Shown here: positions 20,535-31,235 of the stretch, in pieces
Position numbering within the stretch: the first letter of the stretch is position 1
How the letters are laid out: each line of letters opens with the position of its first letter
Source: Cordylochernes scorpioides
Lineage: Eukaryota > Arthropoda > Arachnida > Pseudoscorpiones > Chernetidae
Length of the DNA stretch: 64,000 nucleotides
Direction: 5' to 3'
Assembly: GCA_030710605.1 (NCBI GenBank)
Contig: CP092869.1
Coordinates: forward strand, 13,461,295-13,525,294
Notes under the pieces: model-generated
Told to the model about the DNA's origin: nothing
Seen by the model: only the letters and a program-made list of their open reading frames with translations
The model's database searches: none
Made by a program: the position numbers and the translations under genes

Positions 20535-20969
20535 AAGGTTCAGGTTCCTAATATATATTATTGTTTCTCTTTTTTATTTTTGATTACTTTTTCTTGTATA
20601 ATATGTTTATAACTGTTTCTGTTTTTAAAAAAATGTAAATCAACGCAATTATCCCTAGCCGGGATATCGCGTTTTGTGTGTTGAAATAAATAAATGAGAT
20701 GGTGTTGTTGATGCTGTAGCCACTAACAGCTTGGCTTGAAAGAAGTCAACCGGGAACAGTAACATGTTCCCCTACATGCCATACAGTAGATGCATGATAC
20801 TATATAAACATTGCTTTGACTCTTTGGAAGTGCAAAAGTCGAACTGCAATCTACAAGTGTAGACAGGTGGTGTTCTTACAGTAAAAGGCATTCGTTAACT
20901 ACCTACAATTATTATCGTGACAGGTACAACGTATACTTGAGATAAGCAAAAAAGAAAAGAGATTTAATA

Positions 20970-21345
20970 CAAGGTTATCCCAAAAGTTTGTAAATACTTG
21001 CAAAAAAATTGAAATACCAATATTATTCGCCGTTATGTTTAATGTCTTTGTATTATGTATAAAGTAATTTTATTATTATGTATTCGCCATAATATTATTG
21101 TGTAGCAAGGTATTTATTATTTTATTAACAGAGTATCATTTTTTATATTTATATTCTGCTACTCTGTAATCTTACCTCATTGTTTATCTTTTGTTTATCA
21201 TTCAGTTTGTTCTTGCCTTAAATAAATTTTTGTATCATCCTGAAGTTTGTCTTTCATAATTTTCACACACGTAGCACTGTTATTCGCCAAGTAATAAGAA
21301 AAACAAAGTTTTAAGAAGAACAGGAACTTTTGAGATAACCTTAAT
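20970..21345. mobile_element. Family-F MITE carrying a nested family-G insertion
   Basis: Outer halves AAGGTTATCCCAAAAGTTTG...GTATTCGCCATAATATTATTG and TTATTCGCCAAGTAATAAGA...GAGATAACCTT form a family-F element. Between ~21117 and ~21290 lies a reversed family-G element (GTATCATCCTGAAGTTTGTC etc.). The 20640-20960 stretch holds short repeat fragments only. Confidence 0.65.
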
Positions 21346-21834
21346 ATGAGTGTATCAGCGCTCTAAATGCATTTTTTTCTAGATTATCCAGAGAAACGAG
21401 AGAGAAAACGAGGAAGTCTCAAGGAGAATGATGGGGGTTGGTCAGAGAAGAAATATTGAGGCAATTATTTCTCAGTTCCCCACCCACATTGACAAAGTTA
21501 AGGACAAATAATGGACGGTGGATGAAGGAATGAACATCCCTAATGGAATACATTCCAACATCCCATTTGTTTCTTCTTGGGCTTGCAACAAGGCGCGTGC
21601 ATGCTTACAACAATGCCCTCACTAATTGTTCTGATCATCCTTTGAAAAATGGCCTTGTCTTATATAACAACCTCTTCGTTCTAAATTATAGACTTGTTCA
21701 TACTTGTTTTTACCTCATAGTCTTGTTGATTAGGTATAACACGAAATGTTTGGGTTGAATATATCGTTGTGTTCTCTTCGTTTCTTTATTTTGATGAAAA
21801 CGCTCTTTGGATTTTGTATTAAGTAATTTGATAA

Positions 21835-22030
21835 GGCCTCTTCAACTTCTTTGAATAACTCAAATTTGCGCTTTCGTAGAATTTTTTCTATTGATCGGAA
21901 CAGACCATAATGAGAGGAAGAGCAGTGTCAGGATTGTAGAAGGATGAAGCAGGATCTTAACTTCAGATCCAAATCTTCAAATTTCTGTTTAGTCATTCTA
22001 GCAGTGTGGTCTTGATGGAACACAACCTGA
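21835..22030 (-). pseudogene. mariner transposase relic
   Basis: The minus strand reads fragments matching the C-terminal half of a mariner transposase: a FHQDHTARMTKQ segment corresponding to the usual HDNARPHTA region, then after frame breaks a YGLFRSIEKILRKRKFELF-like stretch. No continuous frame survives. The preceding 21346-21834 contains only a short open frame without similarity. Confidence 0.5.
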
Positions 22031-22775
22031 TTTCAACCAACAATAACTGGGTACTTCAGTACATCCTACATTATGTCTAGCTGTTGACAGTAAAGTACTG
22101 TTTAGTCATTCTAGCGGTGTGGTCTTGATGGAACACAACCTGATTTCAACCAACAATAACTGGGTACTTCAGTACATCCTACATTCTGTCTAGCTGTTGA
22201 CAGTAAAGTACTGTTTAGTCATTCTAGCGGTGTGGTCTTGATGGAACACAACCTGATTTCAACCAACAATAACTGGGTACTTCAGTACATCCTACATTCT
22301 GTCTAGCTGTTGACAGTAAAGTACTGTTTAGTCATTCTAGCGGTGTTGTCTTGATGGAACAAAACCCGATTTCAACCAACAATAACTGGGTACTTCAGTA
22401 CATCCTACACTCTGTCTAGCTGTTGACAGTAAAATACTGTTTAGACATTCTAGCGGTGTTGTCTTGATGGAACAAAACATGATTTCAACCAACAATAACT
22501 AGGTACTTCAGTACATCCTACACTCTGTCTAGCTGTTGACAGTAAAGTACTGTTTAGACATTCTAGCGGTGTTGTCTTGATGGAACAAAACCTGATTTCA
22601 ACCAACAATAACTGGGTACTTCAGTACATCCTACATTCTGTCTAGCTGTTGACAGTAAAGTACTGTTTAGTCATTCTAGCGGTGTTGTCTTGATGGAACA
22701 AAACCTGATTTCAACCAACAATAACTGGGTACTTCAGTACATCCTACATTCTTTCTAGCTGTTGACAGTAAAGGT
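21985..22775 (-). repeat. 113-bp tandem array derived from the mariner relic (7 units)
   Basis: Exact period 113 bp, with GTTGACAGTAAAG recurring at 22084, 22197 and 22310 and onward to ~22761. Units differ by a few substitutions. Each contains the transposase fragment (minus strand, HQDHTARMTKQ codons) plus a CTAGCTGTTGACAGTAAAGT spacer. The first unit is continuous with the mariner relic at 21835-22030, which shows the origin of the array. Confidence 0.85.
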
Positions 22776-23433
22776 CTGAATTGATAGACAATTGGTATAA
22801 TAGCCTATTTAAACATTTTTAACCCAATGTGAAAAATTAGATTAAAAGTACGTTTTACAAATGTGATTCAAATTGTCCCCTAGTTACATATATCTCTGAA
22901 GCTGCCCATTATGTAAGCTGAAGGAAGAATTCAATGGCTCATTTGTCTGGTGATTGAGTGAATCAGCTCATCCTCGCTGAGTCAAGATCACCATATCCTT
23001 TGTGCTCTTGTGAATGGCTATTAACAAATCAATGCTATAAAGAATCAGACATTATATAATATCTAAAATTAAAGAACGAATTCAGAAATAGTTCTAGTTC
23101 AAATATATTCATCATGTCATTGTCCCCCACAGTAACCAGTTCATAAGAGTTCGAATTTTCTAGGAAAAATATTTGTATAAAATGAATAAAACAAGACAGA
23201 GAGATTTAAAAATATTTTATTGACATCATACACAAGTCAATGGTAGAACTATTTAATAATCATAAAAAGAGGGATAAAATAAAGGAGTAAAATATATACA
23301 GTTATGTACAGTCGAGGAGATTCCCCCAACGATAGAGAGTCCTCCTCCAGACAGAGAGAGATTGAGCTTGAAACTGATTTATTACATAGTCCATATAAGA
23401 TTATATAAGGTTAAATACAGAATAAATATCAAA

Positions 23434-23760
23434 ACTATTTTAAAGGCGTAAGATTCTTTTTGAAATTAAACAATTTCTACTGCCCTTACTGCAATGGAAA
23501 AATTAAAGGGAGGGCCTGGCTCATCAGTGGTGAACCCTCCCAGCGGTTTCGCCAGTTTAATCTACCATACCGCTGTTATATTGCATTTTCGGAACTTCCT
23601 TTTATAGTGATACTTTGCTAGACTCTTGGAATGGTTATTTTATAAGAAATATAGACATAAGCTTTGAGGACAGTAGAATTACATAATTTTTCCATTGCAG
23701 TAAGGGCAGTAGAAATTGTTTAATTTCAAAAAGAATCTTATGCCTTTAAAATTTTTTTTA
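23434..23760. mobile_element. Long-hairpin MITE (family A), copy
   Basis: Left arm GGCGTAAGATTCTTTTTGAA...CCCTTACTGCAATGG...GAGGGCCTGGCTCATCAGTGG; right arm CCATTGCAGTAAGGGCAGTA...AAAGAATCTTATGCC. The inner right arm has been replaced by ~130 bp of other sequence (23577-23690). Bases 22776-23433 hold no recognisable gene. Confidence 0.75.
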
Positions 23761-24044
23761 ATAACAGATGGCGCGCAAGTGCATCATAGAGTAATTATAA
23801 ATATAAATGAATAAGATTATATAATGATAAATATATGAATAAATAGATATAAGAATATAAATAGAGAGATAGAGATTGAAACATACTTTATTGACTTATA
23901 TTGTCAATGGTAAAACAAAAACAAGAAGAACACATAAAAAACATAGATTTCTAAATCAAAATGCCAGCTTGACACCTCGAAAATGAATCAATAGGTGAAA
24001 ACATACACAAATGCATAATATATACATTTATATAGAGATTCTCC

Positions 24045-24500
24045 ATTGATGGAGGGAGATATGGAGAGACCATGTGGCCTAACCTCAGTAGAGGAAGGCA
24101 TTGAAGGAGGGAGATATGGAGAGACCATGTGGCCCACCCTCAGTAGAGGAAGGCATTGAAGGAGGGAGATATGGAGAGACCATGTGGCCCACCCTCAGTA
24201 GAGGAAGGCATTGAAGAAGGGAGAAATGGAGAGACTATGTGGCCCACCCTCAGTAGAGGAAGGCACTGAAGGAGGGAGATATGGAGAGACCATGTGGCCT
24301 AACCTCAGTAGAGGAAGGCACTGAAGGAGGGAGATATGGAGAGACCATGTGGCCTAACCTCAGTAGAGGAAGGCACTGAAGGAGGGAGCTATGGAGAGAC
24401 CATGTGGCCTACCCTCAGTAAAGGAAGACATTGAAGGAGGGAGATATGGAGAGACCATGTGGCCAGCCATCCTCAGTAGAGGAAGGCATTGAAGAAGGAG
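24045..24500. repeat. 55-bp tandem array (~8 units)
   Basis: Unit ATGGAGAGACCATGTGGCCT followed by AACCTCAGTAGAGGAAGGCA and TTGAAGGAGGGAGAT. Eight near-identical copies, last one truncated. The minus-strand frame 24360-24725 crosses its end and is not persuasive as a gene. Bases 23761-24044 are AT-rich. Confidence 0.85.
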
Positions 24501-24865
24501 GAGTACAACCACAAAGTAGAAGTAATAACTGAAGATTCGCACTGCTTTCACCATCATTCTCCCACCCACGTGTGTAGCAGACGCATTCACCAGATTCTTT
24601 TGAAAAATCTGAGGAGTCATTAAGCGAGCGGAAACCTTAATTGGGTCTTGTGTTGATGCAGAAAGGATGTAAGTTGTGGATACACAGTTTCTTGGAAAAC
24701 CTTCAGATAGCACAGGAATACACAACAGATAAGCCTTAAATGAAAACCTACAAAAACTTTGAAAATTTTATATCAAATTCAAACCTTTTACTACAAAATA
24801 TTATATTCGTTACCGAGGGCACATATTGGAATATATTTGAAAATTAAAATAGAAGCATATTTTGG

Positions 24866-25018
24866 ATCAAAATATTTATTAAATTTCAATATTTCGACGA
24901 GGCTGTTCGCCTATCTTCTTCTTTTGAATTTTTTCCGAGAAGAAGATAGGCGAACAGCCTCGTCGAAATATTGAAATTTAATAAATATTTTGATCCAAAA
25001 TATGCTCCTATTTTAATT
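24866..25018. repeat. ~150-bp near-perfect palindrome
   Basis: Arms of ~68 bp, CATATTTTGGATCAAAATAT...CGACGAGGCTGTTCGCCTAT and complement, separated by a short loop (CTTTTGAATTTTTTCCGAG). The AATATTTCG-plus-AGAAGATAGGCGAACAGCC layout resembles Penelope-type retroelement junctions seen elsewhere in the window (12623, 52585). Confidence 0.75.
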
Positions 25019-25064
25019 ATCAAAAATAGATTGCTCTATATTCAACAGCATATTTGAAAATGTA

Positions 25065-25175
25065 TATATGTTGGGCTCTGCGCTGCCTGGAGTATATAAG
25101 TTCCATCTATGCTTCTTTTCTGGGGTGAATCTTTATAAGACCAGTGGTCTTAATAAAGCTGTATGTATGTATGTA
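25065..25175 (+). mobile_element. 3' end of a (TG)n-tailed retroelement (family C)
   Basis: TTGGGCTCTGCGCTGCCTGG...TATAAGACCAGTGGTCTTAA followed by TAAAG, then (TGTA)n. The terminal hairpin AAGACC/GGTCTT is perfect here. Minimal copy, no coding region. Confidence 0.55.
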
Positions 25176-25460
25176 TTTTACAGGCCCTCTCTAAAGATGA
25201 ATAGAAATGCATTCAAACACTACCTTTGTATAGCTGAGATGGTTTGGTTAGCATTTATAAATGTTTATTTACGTGAAAATACCCCACAAAGGTAGAAATT
25301 TAATCGCAATACATAATGTTATAATAGAATCAATATTTACCTATTTACATATATGCATATCTTCATTTTCCGTTTGTTCCCCCGCACGGTTTACAAACAC
25401 ATGAGCTGATGGAATTCCAAGTTTTTACATTTTAAATTAACGTGGTATTTATTTTGTTAG

Positions 25461-25610
25461 CATATGAAATACTATTAAAAATAAAGAAGGCATCTCCTGA
25501 CCACGAGCACATGTGCTCGTGGTCAGGAGATGCCTTCTTTATTTTTAATATCAACACCTGACCCACTTATCTTTTATTTTTTTCTATTGTTTTTTCATAT
25601 GAAATACTAT
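25461..25610. mobile_element. Insertion with a perfect 76-bp palindrome and 15-bp flanking repeats
   Basis: CATATGAAATACTAT occurs at 25461-25475 and again at 25596-25610, as expected of a target-site duplication. Between them 25474-25549 is a perfect palindrome centred at 25511/25512 (CCACGAGCACATGTGCTCGT at the centre), followed by ~45 bp of T-rich tail. The arm motif CATCTCCTGACCACGAGCAC resembles CATATCCTGACCAGGAGCAC at 34107 and 63872 and, reversed, 15555-15572. Bases 25176-25460 hold nothing else. Confidence 0.75.
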
Positions 25611-26871
25611 ATATAGCTAAATATATTATTTGTGTATTCTTTGTGTATTTGGGGGCTAGATGACCTTATCTGATAGGCCAATTAGCCCGGAATTTCAAGA
25701 CGACGATTTTGTGTATTTAGCCAAGTTGTTTCAATTAATTATTAGACTATTTTCAGAGAGTAGGGGCTATTTCTCAATTGGTGAAAATAAATATTATGAA
25801 AATATTTCAGGTTAATCCCATAAACCATGGTACTATTAAAGATTCTTAGAGAAAATTTGAAAAATTAGATCATCAAATAAAAGTAAAAGTAATCTAAAAG
25901 TACACTTTATCTACATATATATGTTATAATATATTAAGACATTTTGTTGAGAGATTAATTTCTGGTTCTATTGAGTACGTGAATATGTAATGGTATTGTT
26001 TGTAGTCATGTCATTTTGAATGAAAATTGGATAGTTGCCTGTTAAAGGACGTCAAAGTCCGATAGCTTGCCGAATTTACAGCATTAACCCGTAAGCGGTC
26101 GCAATGGGTAAAAATTACCCAGAAGGAACTTTTAGAGAATATTTCTATATTAAAAAATATATATATTCAAAATATATTATCAGTACCTTTCTAAATCTAT
26201 CTAAAGATTATTATAATAAACCTATAATTTTTATATAATGATATTTATTCCTTTTATTAGCATGTTTGGGTCAATTTTACTCAGTGCGACCTTTTGAGTT
26301 CTCGTCATTGGGTAATTTTTACCCAGCGCGACCTTTTATCGCTTTGTTTTTGGTTTTGCGTAATTAATAAAAGAAATACGTCACCGTTAACTGTTTTTCC
26401 TTCTTCAAGATAAAACAATCTACTATCCTCACTGCGGTTAATTTTTGAAAACAAATGTCTTTTTTACATAAAAGTTTATTTAAATGGATTTTTTCAAAAC
26501 AGATCTTAAGCAATATAACTAAAGGTGTGTCAACAAGTCAAAGTAAGAAACTTCCAAAGTTAGTGAAACATCTTCCCAACGTGACTTCCCAGCGCAGGAA
26601 TAAGATTACACATGCTGACTCACGCGGATTTCCTTCTCGTACACGGAAGTCGACCTTCTAAACCCACCTAACGTTAAACGATAATTGATTCTTTTAGCTG
26701 TTCACTGTCGACATAGCAGAGTTCTTTAAGTCTCATTTAAAAACATCTTGTAACTTTCAAGATTCTGTAGGACGTCGCGCTAAAATTTCCATCTAATCCA
26801 AGAAAACCAACAACCGCTCTCCTTCTGCAAAGGTCTGTACCTTCTTTGACTTTTCCAATTTAAAACTTGTT

Positions 26872-27300
26872 GAAAGGAGATAACTTAGACAAGTTGAAAA
26901 ACATAAGTCCAAGCATCTGTAAGAAGCGTAATATAACTAGCGTCTTCCTCGTTGGACACAACAGAGGAATGTCTATCCAAATGGGGAGCATAAAAAACTT
27001 TGCTCATAAAAAACATCTTCCTGGGACAATAGCTATCATTTTAACGTTGAACGTGTATGACTTTGGCAAATTGAAAAGCACAACACACACACAAACCTTT
27101 ATTAGGGATCAAGCCCCATACAGGATTCAAAAGTTGAAAAGCATAAGTCCAAGCATCTGTAGGAATCGTAACATACCTAGCATCCTCCTTTTTTGGACAC
27201 AACAGAGAAATGTCTATCCCAGAAGAAGCATGAAAAACCCCTTAGTCATAGAAAACATCTTCCTGGAGCAATATCTACCTAAGGATATCATAGAATATCC
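26872..27300 (+). repeat. Diverged direct repeat (two ~145-bp copies)
   Basis: GCATAAGTCCAAGCATCTGT...GGACACAACAGAG.AATGTCTATCC...AAACATCTTCCTGG occurs at ~26890-27035 and ~27130-27280. Between them lies a reversed (TG)n-tail fragment (CACACACACAAACCTTTATT AGGG...) with a hairpin as in family C. The 164-residue open frame across both copies is not recognisable and probably not a gene. Bases 25611-26871 contain no recognisable gene. Confidence 0.6.
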
Positions 27301-27559
27301 AATAGTAATTTTCATTGTCTCGGAGGGAAGAGAGGATATTAGCAGTTTCATACGCCTATAAAGGTAACAAATCAAAGATTTGCAAGATTTTCTCTGAATC
27401 ATTAATCGATAAAATATCTTTTTTCTTCTTATGAGACCAGTTCTACAGTTCAGTAGAAAAGTTAAGACTATCGTTCAAAAAGAAGAAGATGGCTACAAGG
27501 CACGTAGCGTTTGTTATGTCTCACCAACAAGCCTGTGCGTAACTGAATACCTATTTATA

Positions 27560-27761
27560 CTCATGAACAAACAAGTTTCATATTTTAATGTCGCTGGTTG
27601 TCTGTTTTTTTTTTTTGTAGGCAAGACAGAGGCAATTTTGTTTACACTTAGTTATCTCGTGTGTCTTCAATAAAGGTCACTGTAATATCTTTCAGAGTTA
27701 TTGTCTGAATCCAGATATACATACTAAAAGGTACAACTTCCTTAAGTTTTGTCCATGAGTG
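27560..27761. mobile_element. TA-flanked MITE with one 77-bp unit (family E, copy 2)
   Basis: Same family as 2574-2928 and 53201-56172: TCATGAACA...GATGTCGCTGGTTGTCTG... then one TCTTTCAGAGTTATTGTCTG unit ending TTTTGTCCATGAGTG and TA. It is the shortest form and so probably closest to the founder. Confidence 0.65.
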
Positions 27762-27836
27762 TACATAGTGATATGCTACCATTGATTTCTTTTTTTTTTC
27801 TTCTTTTTCTTAGACTTCAGAACGAGTCAATCAATA

Positions 27837-28775
27837 CAGGGTGCTTCAAAAAAATGTATACACACTTTGAACTTCCATAGAAAATTTATTTACCGTTCTA
27901 CAAAGTTAAATTTCAGGAAAATAGAAAACTGAAAGTCCAATATAAATGAAACATAAATAACAAATGTTAATACTGTTCAAATTGGTGACCTGCAGCATCA
28001 ATACAATTCTGAGTACGAGTCACCACAGATTCTGTACATCGTATCAAAACGTCCAATGAGATTTCTCTACACACTGCTTGAATCTCATTCCAAAGAATGT
28101 CTAGGTTACGTGGTTTACGTTTGTACACCCCATCTTTTACTGTGCCCCACAAGAAGAAATCCAGTGGTGTAAGGTCTGGAGAGCGTGCTGGAAACTCGAT
28201 TGGCCCCCTGCGTCCTATCCACTGGCCCGACAAATTTTGATCCAGGTAAGCTCGTACGTCCCTGTGATAGTGCGGCGGAGCACCATCTAGTTGAAAATAA
28301 AAATCATCATTACCGTATAATGCACGAATGGCAGGAAATATGGAATCAGCAAGCATTGTTAGGTAATTAATACCAGTTACAGTGCCTTCAAATAGAAAAG
28401 GTCCAATGAGTCCCCTTGAAGACAAACCGCACCACACATTTACACCACTGGATTTCTTCTTGTGGGGCACAGTAAAAGATGGGGTGTACAAACGTAAACC
28501 ACGTAACCTAGACATTCTTTGGAATGAGATTCAAGCAGTGTGTAGAGAAATCTCATTGGACGTTTTGATACGATGTACAGAATCTGTGGTGACTCGTACT
28601 CAGAATTGTATTGATGCTGCAGGTCACCAATTTGAACAGTATTAACATTTGTTATTTATGTTTCATTTATATTGGACTTTCAGTTTTCTATTTTCCTGAA
28701 ATTTAACTTTGTAGAACGGTAAATAAATTTTCTATGGAAGTTCAAAGTGTGTATACATTTTTTTGAAGCACCCTG
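27837..28775 (-). mobile_element. Fold-back mariner-type element
   Basis: 939 bp with ends CAGGGTGCTTCAAAAAAATG and its complement, flanked by TA at 27835-27836 and 28776-28777. Both arms, 336 bp each (27837-28172 and 28440-28775), are complementary with no difference visible to me. Each is a copy of the transposon's 3' part, including the transposase C-terminus. The 267-bp centre (28173-28439) keeps a single-copy piece of transposase. The element's own 5' end and N-terminal coding part are absent. Confidence 0.85.
27967..28515 (-). pseudogene. Tc1/mariner-type transposase, C-terminal catalytic half
   Basis: The DDE-type transposase of this family cuts and rejoins element ends at TA. The frame shows GVNVWCGLSSRGLIGPFLFE, then the second catalytic aspartate in FQLDGAPPHY and the third acidic position in ARSPDLTPLDFFLWG, with 36 residues between the two aspartates, and runs to the natural stop. 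The first ~16 residues (SFTVPHKKKSSG...) come from translation of the inverted arm. The helix-turn-helix domain and first catalytic aspartate are missing. The plus-strand frame 28382-28645 repeats the last ~63 residues because of the inverted arm. Not functional alone; its termini could still be substrates. Confidence 0.8.
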
Positions 28776-29147
28776 TATAAGACGAGATTTTGTTGCATAT
28801 CATGCATGAATGTGCCCATGATGGTACTATGGATACTTACCTAGTAGAAATAGTAAAAAAGAATGTACGCTGTCAACAAAGTGAGATACTTGGGAAATAT
28901 ATTTCTCCCTGAAAGTGGCAGTGCGATGGGTGACTTGAGGACGCCTCCTGTTCCACTGAATGACCCCAGGGCCGAGCACAGACAATGGTGACGGTGGGCG
29001 GAGGTCACGGGCCTCGCCTCAATGACGACCAAGAAAGAAGCTGACCATCTGTTTGCATGGCTCCATGAACTTTCACTACTCGTCTGTGACTTGGGTGCTT
29101 ATATCTTACTTTAGGTTATTGCACCAAGTTGTATCTTTGCAGGGTAA

Positions 29148-30386
29148 GGGATACAGAGAAGATTAGCATAGCACCCGTGATACCAGTTCGGCGGTACAAC
29201 TACTACAATAGGAAGGATACAGAGAAGATTAGCATGGCCCCTGTGATACCAATTCGGCGGTACAACTACTACAATAAGAAGGATACAGAGAAGATTAGCA
29301 TAGCACCCGTGATACCAGTTCGGCGGTACAACTACTGCAATAGGAAGGGTACAGAAAAGTTTAGCATGGCCCCTGTGATACCAATTCGGCGGTACAACTA
29401 CTACAATAGGAAGGATACAGAGAAGATTAGCATGGCCCCTGTGATACCAGTTCGGCGGTACAACTACTACAATAGGAAGGATACAGAGAAGATTAGCATG
29501 GCCCCTGTGATACCAATTCGGCGGTACAACTACTACAATAAGAAGGATACAGAGAAGATTAGCATAGCACCCGTGATACCAGTTCGGCGGTACAACTACT
29601 GCAATAGGAAGGGTACAGAAAAGTTTAGCATGGTCCTTGTAATACCATTTCGGCGGTACAACTACTACAATAGGAAGGATACAGAGAAGGTTAGCATGGC
29701 CCCTGTGATACCAGTTCGGCGGTACAACTACTACAATAGGAAGGATACAGAGAAGATTAGCATGGCCCCTGTGATACCAATTCGGCGGTACAACTACTAC
29801 AATAGGAAGGATACAGAGAAGATTAGCATGGCCCCTGTGATACCAGTTCGGCGGTACAACTACTACAATAGGAAGGATACAGAGAAGATTAGCATGGCCC
29901 CTGTGATACCAGTTCGGCGGTACAACTACTACAATAGGAAGGATACAGAGAAGATTAGCATGGCCCCTGTAATACCAGTTCGGCGGTACAACTACTACAA
30001 TAGGAATGATACAGAGAAGATTAGCATGGCCCCTGTGATACCAGTTCGGCGGTACAACTACTACAATAGGAACGATACAGAGAAGATTAGCATGGCCCCT
30101 GTGATACCAGTTCGGCGGTACAGCTACTACAATTGGAACGATACAGAGAAGATTAGCATGGCCCCTGTGATACCAGTTCGGCGGTACAACTACTACAATA
30201 GGAAGGATACAGAGAAGATTAGCATGGCCCCTGTAATACCAGTTCGGCGGTACAACTACTACAATAGGAATGATACAGAGAAGATTAGCATGGCCCCTGT
30301 GATACCAGTTCGGCGGTACAACTACTATAATAGGAAGGATACAGAGAAGATTAGCATGGATGACACGCAAAATCGTGAAGCATTCT
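29148..30386 (+). repeat. U6 snRNA-derived 66-bp tandem array 1 (19 cores)
   Basis: GATACAGAGAAGATTAGCAT recurs every 66 bp from 29150 to 30338 (18 intervals). Aligned to U6, TTCGGCGGTACAACTACTAC matches the 5' stem-loop region, AATAGGAA(C)GATACAGAG the ACAGAGA region, and GATTAGCATGGCCCCTG the AGC triad and 5' half of the internal stem-loop. The next unit's 5' end then begins (GTGATACCAG). Only the last core continues into the U6 3' domain (GATGACACGCAAAATCGTGA, then AGCATTC). Units 2-4 and 6-8 share the same variants (AAGAAGG, ACTGCAATAGGAAGGGTACA, AAAAGTTTAGC), so a 4-unit block was itself duplicated. Long frames on both strands (419 and 458 codons) follow from a stop-free unit of 22 codons. 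No TTTT interrupts the array. No U6-type promoter was recognised upstream. Confidence 0.92.
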
Positions 30387-30726
30387 AAAAAGGATGCTAT
30401 AAGAGGGTCACGTGTTTCCACAGGTCTGGGCACCGCAAGCTGCCGGAGGTGAAAGACCTGGGAAGTCGGGTCAGCCCTGGAAATCAATAGAGAACCTCCA
30501 CGATAGGTTTTGGCATGTCTCCGAGACCTCTGACGTCACGCTACCTTCTTTCCTCCTCTAGTCATCCTTTAACGACAACCAGAGCACAGACATTCATTCT
30601 ATGTAAACACACCTTCATCCTTGACTTTACAATTTAATAAAATCTACAAGCAATAAGGACCAAGTTTATTTTACTATTTATATATTTCTAGCTTTCGGGC
30701 TAATATGTCCTTCAACAGGAGAACTA

Positions 30727-31235
30727 ACACCTATTCACATATTCTCATGCCTAGCAATGGCCGCAGCCTTGCAGAAAATTGACATGGACCCAGATCAGCA
30801 GCTTTACACACCCAAGATAGAGGACATTGCGACTGCTCTGATAGAGATGTATGGGGACATCTGAGGCTCTTCATTGGACACAACAACAACAGAAAATTGA
30901 CATGGACCCAGAGCAGCAGCTTTACATACCCAAGATAGTGGACATTGCTGCTGCTGTGATAGAGATGTATGGAGACATCTGAGGCTCTTCATTGGACACA
31001 ACAACAACAACATAAAATTGACATGGACTCATAACAGCAGTTTTACACACCCAAGATAGAGGACATTGTGACTGCTGTGATAGAGATGCATGGAGACATC
31101 TGAGGCTCTAATTGGACACAGCAACAACAGAAAATTGACATGGACACAGAACAGCACCTTTACACACCCAAGATAGAGGACATTGTGACTGCTGTGATAG
31201 AGATGCATGAAGATATCAGAGGCTCTTGGATACGA
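30727..31235 (+). repeat. Tandem array of a LINE 3' end (4 units)
   Basis: After a partial LINE segment (ACCTATTCACATATTCTCAT), a ~120-bp unit encoding KIDMDPEQQLYTPKIVDIA...IEMYGDI, stop and a (CAA)n stretch is repeated four times. The same ending occurs once at 31912-32030. It is therefore the LINE's last ~30 codons plus 3' UTR in tandem. Minus-strand open frames here are shadows. A CTAGCTTTCGGGCTAATATG/GCATATTAGCCCGAAAACTAG inverted pair at ~30690 and ~31325 brackets the array. Bases 30387-30690 are GC-rich near 30410-30530 with nothing recognised. Confidence 0.75.

Noticed and set aside
26867-27361. 164-residue protein
   Set aside because: It spans two diverged copies of a direct repeat with a reversed retroelement tail between them; no conserved motif.
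28382-28645. Second, plus-strand mariner gene
   Set aside because: It is the inverted arm of the fold-back element and contains only the transposase C-terminus.
28830-28850. U1 snRNA 5' end (ATACTTACCT at 28832-28841)
   Set aside because: Only the first ten bases match; the following sequence does not follow U1 and shows none of its stem-loops.
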